From Cubamyces lactineus (lineage: Eukaryota; Basidiomycota; Agaricomycetes; Polyporales; Polyporaceae): 64,000 nucleotides of DNA. The stretch is from assembly GCA_022376465.1 (NCBI GenBank), contig JACDTU010000004.1, positions 434,001-498,000 of the forward strand, given 5' to 3'. Shown here in pieces: positions 12,301 to 22,171 of the stretch; position 1 is the stretch's first letter; every line of letters begins with the position of its first letter. The notes beneath the pieces are model-generated. The model searched no databases and was not told the origin of the DNA. It was given only the letters and a program-made list of their open reading frames with translations. The translations under genes and the position numbers were made by a program.

Positions 12301-13584
12301 TTTCGCCCATAATATCGTTCCTCAGCCTCCGGGCATCTAGCAAAGAGGAACACCGGCTGATGCTCCGTAGGAACGACTCAAACTGCTTGGCATCTGTACG
12401 GATGGTGATAGTCTCCGTAGTGGCAGCTGGCGCGTCCCCGAGATGCGTATGGGGTCGAGGTAACTGGGCCTCGAGGATATGTCGCACTTTCGAGATCAGT
12501 CGTCTGCAATAGGATTCGTCAAGCAACTTGTCAAGCATGAAGCTGTCTACAAGACCCACTGTTGGCGAATAGCAGCCCCTGCCTATGACTAGGTCAGAAG
12601 GCGCAAGGACGGAAGGCCGTCACCACTCACAACTTGGTCGATCATGCGGTTCCAAAAGTCGGGGTCTGCTAGCATTTCCATGACAGGGTACAGGACAGAA
12701 CATGCCACTATCTCTCTGACGACAATCTTGACAGCACGACTTCCAGCCTCTTTCTCCGGTAATATATGTGGGAGGGCCTTGTCCACCAGCTCTCGAAGAT
12801 GGTTCTCTTCCGACTGTTTCGTGAACGTAGAGGAGAGATTGTCTACTGCAGGGTGTAGCTTCCCACCGCCTCGCGAGGCGTACCGGCTAGCCAGCAGAAG
12901 ATCAAGCTCTTCTGACTGCGTAAGTTTACGCTCGAGACCAGCACCGCGGAGTGCGACTTCGGACTGCCGGAACTGTTCGATATGCGCGGTCACTTTGGGG
13001 AGTATGCGCTTGACTAGGAGAGCGGAAAGGTCAAGGGAGGTGGCCCTGTCGAGCAGACGCTCCATAGAGCTATGTAGGGTTGACGAGACAGCCGTTGGGA
13101 AGGATGGGGAGGACGATATCTCCTTATACCATACTAAAACAAAGTCGCGAACAATTAGTATCAAAATATCGTTGACTGCAGCCGATACAATGGGTGCATC
13201 AGGACGGAGGGGAGGCAAGGACTGAGGTGCCTTGTGGGACCACTGAGAGCGCGTCATGACTGCTTGCCAGGCAGCTGGGGTGGAGAAGGCTAAGGGACGT
13301 GCAGCCGTGGTCAAGGCACTAGTAGGCACAGGTCGTATTGAGTCCAACAGATATCCCAGGACGACATTGAGAGCGAAGAAACCGATGACGAGTAAGAGGA
13401 GAAACAGAGGCAGGAGAAGAGCCAGAGTGACGGGAGAGGACAACACGCGCTTAGCAAGAGGTAGGCCGACCCCAGCGACGAGGAACACAAGAAGTGTACG
13501 CCTGCCAGATGGCGGCATAATTGAGACCGTCGCCGCGGTCGCCGTGCCGGTGCTCGTGCGGGTCGTGGTGGTGGTCGAGGACAA
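9358..13584 (-). CDS. Mdm1/SNX13-like sorting nexin (PXA-RGS-PX-nexin C)
   Basis: This large protein has all domains of the Mdm1/SNX13/SNX14/SNX25 family, which tethers the ER to vacuole/endosome or lipid-droplet membranes. In order: an N-terminal hydrophobic hairpin (TLLVFLVAGVGLPLAKRVL, then LLLPLFLLLLVIGFFALNVV); a PXA domain (exon 13584-12589 and the next); an RGS domain (SLRDLLTNPSSLSYFMEFMD, QRSLLVQFWLTVESF); a low-complexity linker and coiled coil (IERLANKIGKLQTQDAMLD); a PX domain (VVARRYNEFFNMHNKLREKY, NLDFPGKRL); and a nexin C domain in the 10.3-9.36 kb exons (LVRTMYQSVAESIDDMFFG, IQRLTTQAAEFAG). The PX basic patch for phosphoinositide binding is at RRYNEF and PGKR. The start may instead be the second in-frame Met at 13518. 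The stop is TAG at 9358-9360 after a last small exon. The gene is divergent from the carrier gene. Confidence 0.88.
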
Positions 13585-13949
13585 CGTCGTCAGACGCGTC
13601 CAGTACGGCCCGTAGCATGAGTCGTGGGACCCCGGGGAGCGCTGTATGGAACTCGGAGTGCTGCTTCTGCTGTCGGACTGCGCGCAGTTGCGATATTCCG
13701 TTGCTAGAAGTCATGCAAGTGGACTCGTCTGGTATTCAATTGTGTCCACAGCAGTTCTGTACGTAGGGTTCGACTGCGTGCGCGCTGTGCGAGATGGTCG
13801 GGTGAAAGTGTCAAAGAGTGCAGCCCATCGCGCGATCGTTATAACATAATTTACCCCGCATTGGCTGCAGCGCTCGGTGACTCGGTTACCGAACGCCAAC
13901 CTCCCTCCCTCTCATCTCCTCTGTTCTCCATAGAGCTCTGCGGATAGCC
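13585..13949. promoter_or_regulatory. Shared divergent promoter, nexin / carrier genes
   Basis: This 365-bp gap separates the start codons of two head-to-head genes, the Mdm1-like nexin (minus) and the mitochondrial carrier (plus). Both must draw their promoters from it. I see no convincing TATA box for either gene; the region contains pyrimidine-rich stretches just before the carrier start. Confidence 0.4.
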
Positions 13950-15475
13950 ATGAGCACAGTACCGGCACCTGGTCGACCACTGTCGACAATAGAGGGGTTC
14001 GTATGTGGTGGGATGGCGGCATGTGTAGCTGTAAGTACTTAGCGCGTACCGTGTCAGCTCGACCGCTCGTGACGCATGTCGCCCATGCAATAGGTGACCG
14101 TGTCCAACCCCGCCGAAGTGGCGAAGACGCGCATGCAGCTGCAGGGAGAGCTGGCTAAGAAGGGTGGAGAGAAAGTGTACAAGAATGCGTTGGACGTGAT
14201 AGCCAAGACATGGCGAAACGAGGGCATCCGAGGTGTCCAGCGAGGCTTGGGTCCTGCGGTACGTGGGCATCAACTTCTCGACTTTCGAATGCACAAGCTG
14301 ATCCTTCGCACGTGTACAGTATGTTTATCAAGTGAGTCTTACCGAAATGATCCCGTGAATACAGATTGACGGTACTAGATCCTCATGAATGGGTCTCGAT
14401 TGGGTACGTCATGTCGCGTGTGGCCGGTTTGTCCATAGCAGGCTGACCAGAACTACGTAGGCTTTTATGAGCCCATCCGGAGACAATGCAATAAGCTCAT
14501 CGGAGCAGACCCCACTGATCAGATACCCTTCACGTCTGTGTTCTCTGGCGCGGCCAGCGGGATTATCGGAGGTAAGACGGCCTTCATGTATGCCAGCGGG
14601 CGTGCGCTCACACTGAGCCCTCATTTACAGCTAGCCTCGGGAACCCATTCTTTCTCATCAAGGCGCGCATGCAGGTGAGGGAAGCAGAATTTCGTGTTAC
14701 AACGTTTGCTAACTAAAACGTATAGGCATATTCACCCGTGCTGCCCGTCGGCGCCCAACATTACTACAAAAGCTCATTTGACGCCCTGAGAAGCATCTGG
14801 CATGCTGAGAAACTCCGTGGCCTCGTAAGAGGTATCGATGCGGCCGCCCTAAGAACAGCCATGGGCTCATCGGCACGTTCTCGATCCTTACCTATTCCTG
14901 AGCCTTGGCTGATATCTGCATACGATAGGTACAACTGCCTACTTACAACTGGACAAAGAACCAGCTCGTGAGCCGTGGTATCTCCCGGGCAGATAGCATC
15001 TGGACGTTCCTAGCGAGCAGTTCGGTCTCAGGTCTCTGTGTGGTACGGTTCCCCCATCTTCAGCGTTGACTGGTCCCATCTCACCGAACACGCAGCTCAC
15101 CATGATGCAACCCACGGATACCGTATTGACTCGGATGTATAATCAACCTACCATACGCACGCCTGACGGCAGACACGTCGGCGCTCTTTACAAGAACCCT
15201 ATAGACTGTCTTTGGAAGACGCTGAAGGCTGAGGGACCACTGGGCTGGTACAAGGGTACGCAACATTTTGCGGTGTTCTATTCCTGCGGGAAATCTTATA
15301 ATGTCGTACAGGCTCGACAGCACACTTCCTCCGTATAGTACCACACACGTGAGTCTTTTGCATGTTGAAGAAGGGGGAAATGGTTGACTGATACCCTCTT
15401 GTCAGCATCGTTACGCTTACAGCGAACGATATCATAGTAGGGCTTTACAAGCGCATCCGCGATAGACACCTATAG
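13950..15475 (+). CDS. Mitochondrial carrier, OAC1-like (oxaloacetate/sulfate)
   Basis: This is a mitochondrial carrier family protein with three repeats, each with a carrier signature: SNPAEVAKTRMQLQGE, GNPFFLIKARMQAYSP and MQPTDTVLTRMYNQP. The second lacks the usual acidic residue and the third ends in R rather than K, a pattern typical of the OAC1 oxaloacetate/sulfate subgroup of the inner membrane. The exons, about nine, run from MSTVPAPGRPLSTIEGFVCG to a C terminus reading NDIIVGLYKRIRDRHL with stop TAG at 15473-15475. Total size is about 310-320 aa, normal for the family. Substrate assignment rests on signature resemblance only; a dicarboxylate or thiosulfate carrier is the main alternative. 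Confidence 0.85.
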
Positions 15476-15746
15476 TACGATGGAACTGCTCGTTTTGAGA
15501 TTTTCTTGCTATATGATACACTGAGCAGAACGCCTTCGTCTGCGTGGGTCTTGATGCGCATTCGAGACTACTCAGCATTGGTCTCGTCTTCATGCAAGAT
15601 TTCGAGGTAACCTACGAAGCAGCAGTGGGCTATTTGAATAGAATTGTGCACCTTCCGATGACTCAGTGCTGACGCGGAACCCTTGCCGTAGCACCAAGTA
15701 GAACTTCGGACATCGTGTCGAGGCAAAGAACCACCGCTCCGACCCA

Positions 15747-15911
15747 ATGCCTACGACCTCTTCGACACCTTTTAGCCCCGACCTGTCTAATATCACTCGA
15801 GATAACAACACTTGGTTCGACGACGGAAACGTTGTATTCATTGCTACTGACCCCGGCACGAACTCAGACCTGCGCCCAACCAGGTTTTGTATAAGCAGTG
15901 TTTGCCAGTGA
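15747..15911 (+). pseudogene. Truncated BTB-gene relic
   Basis: This 54-codon frame opens like the BTB genes of this window: a short Ser/Thr-rich leader, then NNTWFDDGNVVFIATDPG, matching the start of the BTB core (YWFDDGN[IL]V...AK). It stops at TGA 15909-15911 before the rest of the BTB fold. The following 170 bp do not continue the domain. It lies directly upstream of the intact BTB gene at 16082, so it is best read as a decayed tandem copy. Confidence 0.6.
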
Positions 15912-16081
15912 TCACCGTGTGCTCAATATTCGAATCTTGAGCTACACTTACCGCAGTCAACCGCTGGAACGATATAAGATCCTTGTACGATGGGCAAGTT
16001 GACCGCAGCATCTACAGCTCATACCCCCACTAGCTAACGGCTGTATCTCATCCGCCAGAGCCCGAGACCCCATTTCAAGCC

Positions 16082-17265
16082 ATGTCTCCTCGGAAATTCA
16101 CCTCCGACACCAGTGACACTGACACCGAGGTCTCCTTCAGCTCTAGCATCCTTCACGATCCAGATTACTGGTTCAACGACGGGAACATAGTCGTCCTTGC
16201 TAAGGATTATCAACCTTCGGCCCGTCTCACAGGCTTCCGGGTCTACATGGGGGTGTTATCCCGACATTCCAGGGTGTTCAAGGACCTGTTGTCCCCGCCG
16301 AAGGTGGGGGAAGATGAGGAGATTGTTGACGGATGCCGGTCGATCCGTGTCGCCAACTCGTGCTTTGACTTCAAACACCTGCTGCGCGCGTTGTACGATG
16401 GCATTGGGTGAGTCTGCACTTTTACTAGTCGGTATGACATCAGCAAATCCATGTGGTCTCTCAATCACACCTGTTGGCAGATTTCATATGCACGCATGTA
16501 AATTTGCTGAATGCGCGGCTTTCGTTCGTCTCGGATATGAATACGACATCACCGCTGTATACAAGGCCGGATTGGAAACGCTGCGTACCTTCCTTGACCA
16601 GAGAGAGAACTGGGCGTCGGACGCTCGCTGCAAGCAAGGGGAGCGTGGATTTATGGGACTCGTGGACATGATCTCCGCTGCAAACCTTTTCCGCACAATT
16701 GGCACATCGAAACTCCGCGCTATTGCCCTTTATCTCTGCACAGACTATGTGGGGACAGATTTCCTGGTCAGCGGCGCTGAGCGCGTCGACGGATTTCAAG
16801 AACAGCTCGCCAAGGACGATCTGATACGATGCCTCGAGGGGCGCACCTCCCTCATATCGCGCCGCTTGAACTACATGAACGACACGACCGCCTGGGCAAC
16901 TGACCCCCAACTTAAGTGCTACAACGAAGGAGCATGTTCAACTCAACTCTCAACCCAGCTCGCCGCTTATAACGATTCTAGTCTAGTGGGACCCGGACTC
17001 GTGCCTCGCATTTCCCGGGGAGACAAACTGTGTACATGGTGTGAATGCTCTCTCCGGGAGCGCGAGCGAAAATTCTTGATAGAGATTTGGGATGACCTTC
17101 CGAAGATAATAGGACTTGAAGCACCTCGGTCTACACATACGAACTTGCCGACACCTAAAGATGCGGTATGTACCATATTCAACCACCATCATGCGTCTAT
17201 AGTAGATATCAAACATGATGCAGGATACAACAGCCCGGGGCTCGGCCAGCGCCGACGACGTTTGA
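16082..17265 (+). CDS. BTB/POZ domain protein (copy A)
   Basis: The exons are 16082-16407, 16481-17165 and 17224-17265, about 350 aa. Exon 1 holds an N-terminal BTB/POZ core (DPDYWFNDGNIVVLAKDYQP, VYMGVLSRHSRVFKDLL, HLLRALYDGIG), a dimerisation fold often used in ubiquitin-ligase adaptors or transcription regulators. Exon 2 encodes a helical, BACK-like region (FVRLGYEYDITAVYKAGLET, ISAANLFRTIGTSKLRAIAL). Near the C terminus is the cysteine set shared by all long copies here: C-x5-C (CYNEGAC), 31 residues, then LCTWC. The intron after the BTB core is phase 2, as in the other copies. Copy B (33870-35046) is its closest relative here. Function is unknown; such BTB genes are strongly expanded in mushrooms. 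The short third exon is inferred from one good acceptor. Confidence 0.8.
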
Positions 17266-17616
17266 GTGGGAACAGCGGAGCGTGCTGCACACATATGTGC
17301 GTAGCAAACTTTGCTAAGGTGTGTCTATCACGTATACGAGTAGAACTTACCTCCCTCGCTCATCTCGCCGCTCACAATCGATGATTGCACGGCTAATTTA
17401 CTCGGACACAGCGTTCGGAAGCCTCGAGCGATGAGATCGACACCACATTTGGGGTGAGTCCGATGCATGTATGGAAGTAGGAGGGGAGACGTTCTAACCC
17501 ATGTAACAATATGCCTGCACTGATTTTTGTACCACCATCTGGCACTAGTTATGTTGCTTTGTACCGAATGAGACCGAATGTAAATCCTGCCACAGCCCCG
17601 ATCCGACTCGAATCTC

Positions 17617-17915
17617 GACTGGGAGGATTATTGGGCGCTTATACGGCCAGCTGCTGTGGCCCTTTAAAATCATCCTTATCGTCAATATGACAGCGCTCTC
17701 CCTAAATCAAAGTCCGAAAAATATTGAGGCACATGCATAAACGCGTGAAGAACATATTGAGGGGTAAAAGAAGACATGTTCAGGTCTGTATGGACAGCTA
17801 AAAAGGATCTAAAAAGTGAACCCTGCCCGGATCGAACGGACGACCTTGAGGATTTCCCTCCGGCGGATTGCTCCACCAACTGGAATCTCACGCGCTACCA
17901 CTGTGCCAAGGGTTC
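17617..17915 (-). repeat. SINE-like repeat, copy 1 (tRNA-Trp-like head)
   Basis: This is a roughly 300-bp unit on the minus strand. The head (17915-17818) is a tRNA-like sequence and is followed by a run of five T, then a body of about 200 bp ending at CCCAGTC. A second copy at 33324-33620 (plus strand) matches along the whole unit, with near-identity in the last 80 bp, and similarity stops sharply at both ends. The two flanks are unrelated, which argues for a mobile unit rather than a segmental duplication. I found no convincing target-site duplication. Confidence 0.7.
17818..17915 (-). tRNA. tRNA-Trp-like sequence (CCA) with intron, in SINE copy 1
   Basis: The acceptor GAACCCT pairs with AGGGTTC, there is an A-box-like TGGCACAGTGG, the anticodon loop reads TTCCAG with CCA, and the T arm is GTCCG-TTCGATC-CGGGC. 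About 27 extra bases after position 37 look like a tRNA intron. The D stem has one mismatch and the anticodon stem one A-C mismatch. Compared with the copy at 33324 it has three extra bases at the 3' end of the intron. A T5 terminator (17811-17815) follows. It may be a working tRNA gene or just the SINE head. Confidence 0.45.
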
Positions 17916-18350
17916 TTGTACAAGCGTCCCACGTGCAAAGGTATGTCTGTATCATATATCCGCGTTTTGCGCATCTCGACGTTGCGCACTAACAACTGCT
18001 GAAACTGTCTTGCCCGTCAATGCGACTTCAGCTCTAGATCGGAAGTTGAAGAGGTGAGGACGTGCAGAGAACTGTTCGCGGAAGAGAGCTGTGATTTTCT
18101 GCTCGTGTATCCAGCATTGTGGAGAGTCTTCAGAGGAGGTTGCTATGATCATTTCATTCTCGTACAACAGAGTGTCTGGCACTGCTACACAGGGCGCCAT
18201 ACGATACCGATCCAAACCAAGAGAAACAGGAGAACTTTTGAGTATAGGAATCATCCTACTCATGCGAGACGTGAAAGGCTACGTGCCGCACGATATCAGC
18301 ACAGTTTAATGACTGAACAATGACTACGTAGACGTACTGGGCATCCCAGC

Positions 18351-19823
18351 TCAGTAGGTGGAGCCGATGGGGCCGTACTTGATGTTCGAGAAGATAACGG
18401 TTGCGTCGGGGCTCTGGGACTCAACGTCGGTGGGCTGGCCCGAAGAGGTCGCGCAGGGGCCACGGGAGACACCGGGCTGCGAGGGGTCCTTGTCGAGAGG
18501 GTAGTCGCTGTCGAGCCAGAGCATCTGCGCCTCGTGGTCGTCCCAGATACTCATGACGAGGACCATGCCCTTGTCGAAGGACGCGCCCATCTGCTGGAGG
18601 CCGCCGAGCTTCTCGAACGAGTTGGTGTCGCCGAACGCCTGCTTCTGCGCGTTGCAGAAGGAGTCGGTGATGGAGTCGTACGCGGACATGCCGGGGATGT
18701 TCGTCTTCGAGTTGGCGATGACCTTGCCATTCTGGACGTAGAGGCGGCGAATCTCGGAGAGCTGGCCCGAGGTCTGGTTGTTGTTCGTGAGGAACTGGGT
18801 GACGACAGTGAACTTCGAGTTGGTATTGACGGTCTTGCCCGGCCCGAGGAAGGTCTGGTCGCCCATGCGCCACGAGTTGAAGTCGCAGCCGTCCTTGTCG
18901 CAGATTCCGCCGTAGCGGTTGTCGCCGTCACCGCAGTCGTTGCCCGAGCAGCGGGTCTGGCCCTGGACGGAGCAGACGTGAGGCGTCACCGCCGCCCCCA
19001 TGGAGTTGGCCTCCCAGACGTCCATCTCGTTGCAGCACGTGCCGTACTGACCGGTACCAGCGTTCGGGTCGCTCGGTGAGGGAGCCCATCCGAGGATGTT
19101 TGCCTATACAATCCGTTAGCGGAGAAGTCAAAGCAGTGATGCTGAATACGCGCCTCGCCGTTGATGAACTTGATGTCGTGCGGGCACTGGGTGTCGCAGT
19201 AACCGGTACCGTACTTGGCTCCGGCCTTGTTGTTCGGGAAGCGGGAGACACCACCGTCGGCGTCCATCTCGACGAAGTAGAGTGCACCGTTCAAGCCGCA
19301 TGGAAGCTTCGACATGTCGACATCGAATGTGAACTCCTGGTTCTTGAGGTTGAAGATCTGGTACTTCTGGTCGCTCGTGTCCATGAGGTAGACACGGGAA
19401 CCGATGTTGGTCGAGTACGGGCCGTGGGTAACGAACTTCAGGGAGAGCTGGTTGCCACTGGTGGTAATACCGTAGGTACCTGTGGAGGAGCTGTGAGTGC
19501 AAGGAACGTGTCAATAAGTCATGAAACTCACCAGCGTAGTCAGCACCATCGAGAGCGCAGTTCTTCGAGCAAGTGACGGGGTCGGGGCAGAGGGAGGTAT
19601 CCCAAGTGTTCCCGGTGTAGCAGTTGTTGCTGCCACTGGTCGAGTGGAGCCAGCGCCAGTTGGAATCGAGCACGACCGAGTGCTGCTGCGTCTGGCACTG
19701 GTTCTTGCCCGTGCATTGCTGGATGCTGAGCCTCGGGTGGGTCTCCGCGGTCAGAGAGCCGGCCTGTTGGCCGTACGCGATGGCAACATAAGAGAGGGCG
19801 AGGAGAGCGACTGCGGGGAACAT
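18351..19823 (-). CDS. GH7 cellobiohydrolase I, no carbohydrate-binding module
   Basis: This secreted reducing-end cellobiohydrolase cleaves cellobiose units from crystalline cellulose. Exons 19823-19532, 19479-19154 and 19103-18351 give 456 aa. A signal peptide ([18 protein letters not shown]) precedes the mature [14 protein letters not shown] typical of family GH7. The catalytic motif is [13 protein letters not shown], with the nucleophile Glu, the assisting Asp and the acid/base Glu all present. Many conserved cysteines are kept. The protein ends at [10 protein letters not shown] with no Ser/Thr linker or CBM1. Loops such as YNERIYK-type additions are absent; exo-loops (e.g. [20 protein letters not shown]) favour cellobiohydrolase over endoglucanase. 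Intron 2 needs a GC donor (GAG/GCGCGT). A second ATG eight codons upstream (19847) would only extend the signal peptide. A TATA box lies about 80 bp upstream. Confidence 0.95.
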
Positions 19824-19901
19824 TTCCGAGGCCGATGTCGAGGACACTGCTGGTGAGGTCGAAGCGATATGTTCGATGTTGAATCAGCGGTGTGGTGGAT
19901 G

Positions 19902-19910
19902 CCTTTTATA
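19902..19910 (-). promoter_or_regulatory. TATA box of the GH7 gene
   Basis: TATAAAAGG on the minus strand lies 79 bp before the start codon at 19823, a typical spacing for strongly expressed fungal cellulase genes. Confidence 0.6.
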
Positions 19911-19919
19911 CAGCCGTTG

Positions 19920-22078
19920 GACGGAAAATATGCGGGCAAGGGAGGACGCGTCTTGCAGTCATTTCCCCGTCGGTAGTGTCGCTCTGAGGCTGTCATTAAC
20001 TCTCGTAGCTAGAGGTAGCAGAGACGGCTGTCCAGAAACCGATGAGTATCCGAATGGTGTTCCCTATGGCCAGCAAAAGCTATGGAGATCACACTTCTTG
20101 GTCGACATCTCGACGAACAAGGCCCAAAGAAAACCGAGGAGCGACCGAGACTGCAACAGTGAGACGCAGGCACTGAAGCTGCACAGTATGGCCCTGCAAT
20201 AGCGGAACAATGCTGACCATAGCGGCGAGGCCTCCGCAAGACCCGATTGGAAGCACCGTCGACCCCATGTGAGCACTGCAGGCGTCGCGGGTGATCAGAA
20301 GTATTGATGGGAGAAGTTAGCAGAGGCGCTTCCGAGTGACTGTTTGTCAAAACGGACAACAGAGTAGTCTTGGCGCTGCGAGGAGATGCCGAGACGATGC
20401 CCTCCAGTCGTTCCCAAGGCTCGGTTACCGAGGCTGACACGGATGAGAAAAGAGTGGAGCGTCCGCGGCGCAGCGCCGAACGAGTCCAGATGGTGGATGC
20501 ATTTGCTCCTCTAGAAGGCTCTGTGACTTGGTCTGTCTTGAACGCCCCATTTCAAATCCTGCATGCCTGCCTACTGTCTGGCCAGCTGAGGTGCTGTGAA
20601 GCCAAGAATACCGGTTAATATCCGGGTGCGAGGACGACAAAACTTACAGGACGTGCACGGTGTGGTCAGGCGGACCGAATTACATTCAAAGTGATCAGCA
20701 GGTCGGGAGCGAGGGCTCAGCTATCGACCGTCACAGCGCGGCAACGATTGGATTCGACAGGTGAACCTAGAGTTGCCTGTCGGACATTACCCATAGTCCA
20801 TGCTGCATCGAAACACTTCCAGAAAGGGATCATGTGATAGCCCATGTTGGATGGAGTTTTGCCGGGGTCGTCAAAACCCTGTCGCGTACAAACTCCGTTG
20901 TGTTATGCAACCTGCGTTCACCCCCGCAAGATGCTGCGTAAAGGCTCGAGGGCCACCCTCACAGCCGTACCCTTCAACCGCTGTCAGAGATGCACTTTGT
21001 TTGCTATACCGAACTTTGCTAGTCAACAAGTGACCTCGGCTGCATGTCCTCGGATTCTCGCTCTCAATGATGCAGGCTGGTCGATGTGAACTGGGTATGC
21101 AAGGACGCAAACAAGGTGAGCTTGCGAGAGCGGTGTGTTATGCAGAACCTGCTGTACTCACCATCTCTACCACATGCATTCAGGTACTTTGGAGGGCATC
21201 GTCGCCTCACATTTGGTCTTCATTCTGCGGGGGCACAAAACCCGCAGTCGGGCGATAAGGCTCCTACAAGAGACCACAATCAACCATCACAGCCACATCC
21301 GGCGTAGAGAAGACCGAGAAAATAGGCTTTCCTCCACGCCGGAAGGTCAGCTACCGAATACCATCTCCGTTGTCTTGCTACGGAACAACTGACTGCGCGG
21401 CCGTGCAGCAGAGCGCGTCCGGCCAATCGACGGGCGAGATAGACTTCTATCGGATGATGCCAGAGACGACGGTGGGCACGCCACCGAGGCGTATATCTGC
21501 GATAGGTGGCCGACGGACAAGAATAGGCGGTCTCCGGAGCGCAGGGCACGGTGAGTTTATCTTCTTTGGGGAGCGCAGAAGCATCGGTGTATGACCGGCT
21601 AGACTCCAGCTCGAGATGCGTGCGACACGATCGCCAGTCGAGGTTGAACAGCAGTCGGATAAGCCAAGAAGACGTCCGCTGGATTCTACAGGTGTACGCA
21701 CACGTCCATGCGATAGGATGTAATACGGGCGTACCACGTCTCCGGGTCAGTCAATGGCACTCGAGCTGTCTCGTCGTGTGCAGCACGGGCACTTTGCCAG
21801 TGGCCGTTGAGTCCAGGCATCATTGTCGCAACCCCGCGATATGTTGAAGAGCGAATGAATGTCTAAGAGAGTGATGTTTCCAGAGTGAGCATAGAGATAT
21901 ACTGTGCATAGATACATCGCAGCCCACGCAAGATAAGTGTGTACGTCTGAAAGTCGCACAACGGCGAAACCGAGGACAATCCTTGGCAGCGAGTTCCCAC
22001 GGGTGTACCGCGATCACGTGGCCATCGCGTCGGTGTTGAGATTGGCGTGGTTAAACGAGCGCCCGTGAAGCACGCTTC
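19920..22078. other. Gene-poor interval, no supported gene
   Basis: About 2.1 kb lie between the GH7 promoter and the coiled-coil gene. Several open frames up to 143 codons occur on both strands (for example 20009-20440 minus and 21551-21847 plus), but none has recognisable domains, convincing splice structure or a family-like sequence. No tRNA, tandem repeat or terminal inverted repeat was found by eye. Confidence 0.5.
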
Positions 22079-22171
22079 TTGCCCCTTCTCTCATCTTGCG
22101 CAGGAGACCTCTCATCACACACTCTTCTCGTCGCCCGTTTGACCTACTCTGACGAACATTTAATCTCTGTG

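Noticed and set aside
18534..19576. Long plus-strand frames opposite the GH7 gene
   Set aside because: The GH7 reading on the minus strand is unambiguous; these are antisense shadows caused by GC-rich third positions.
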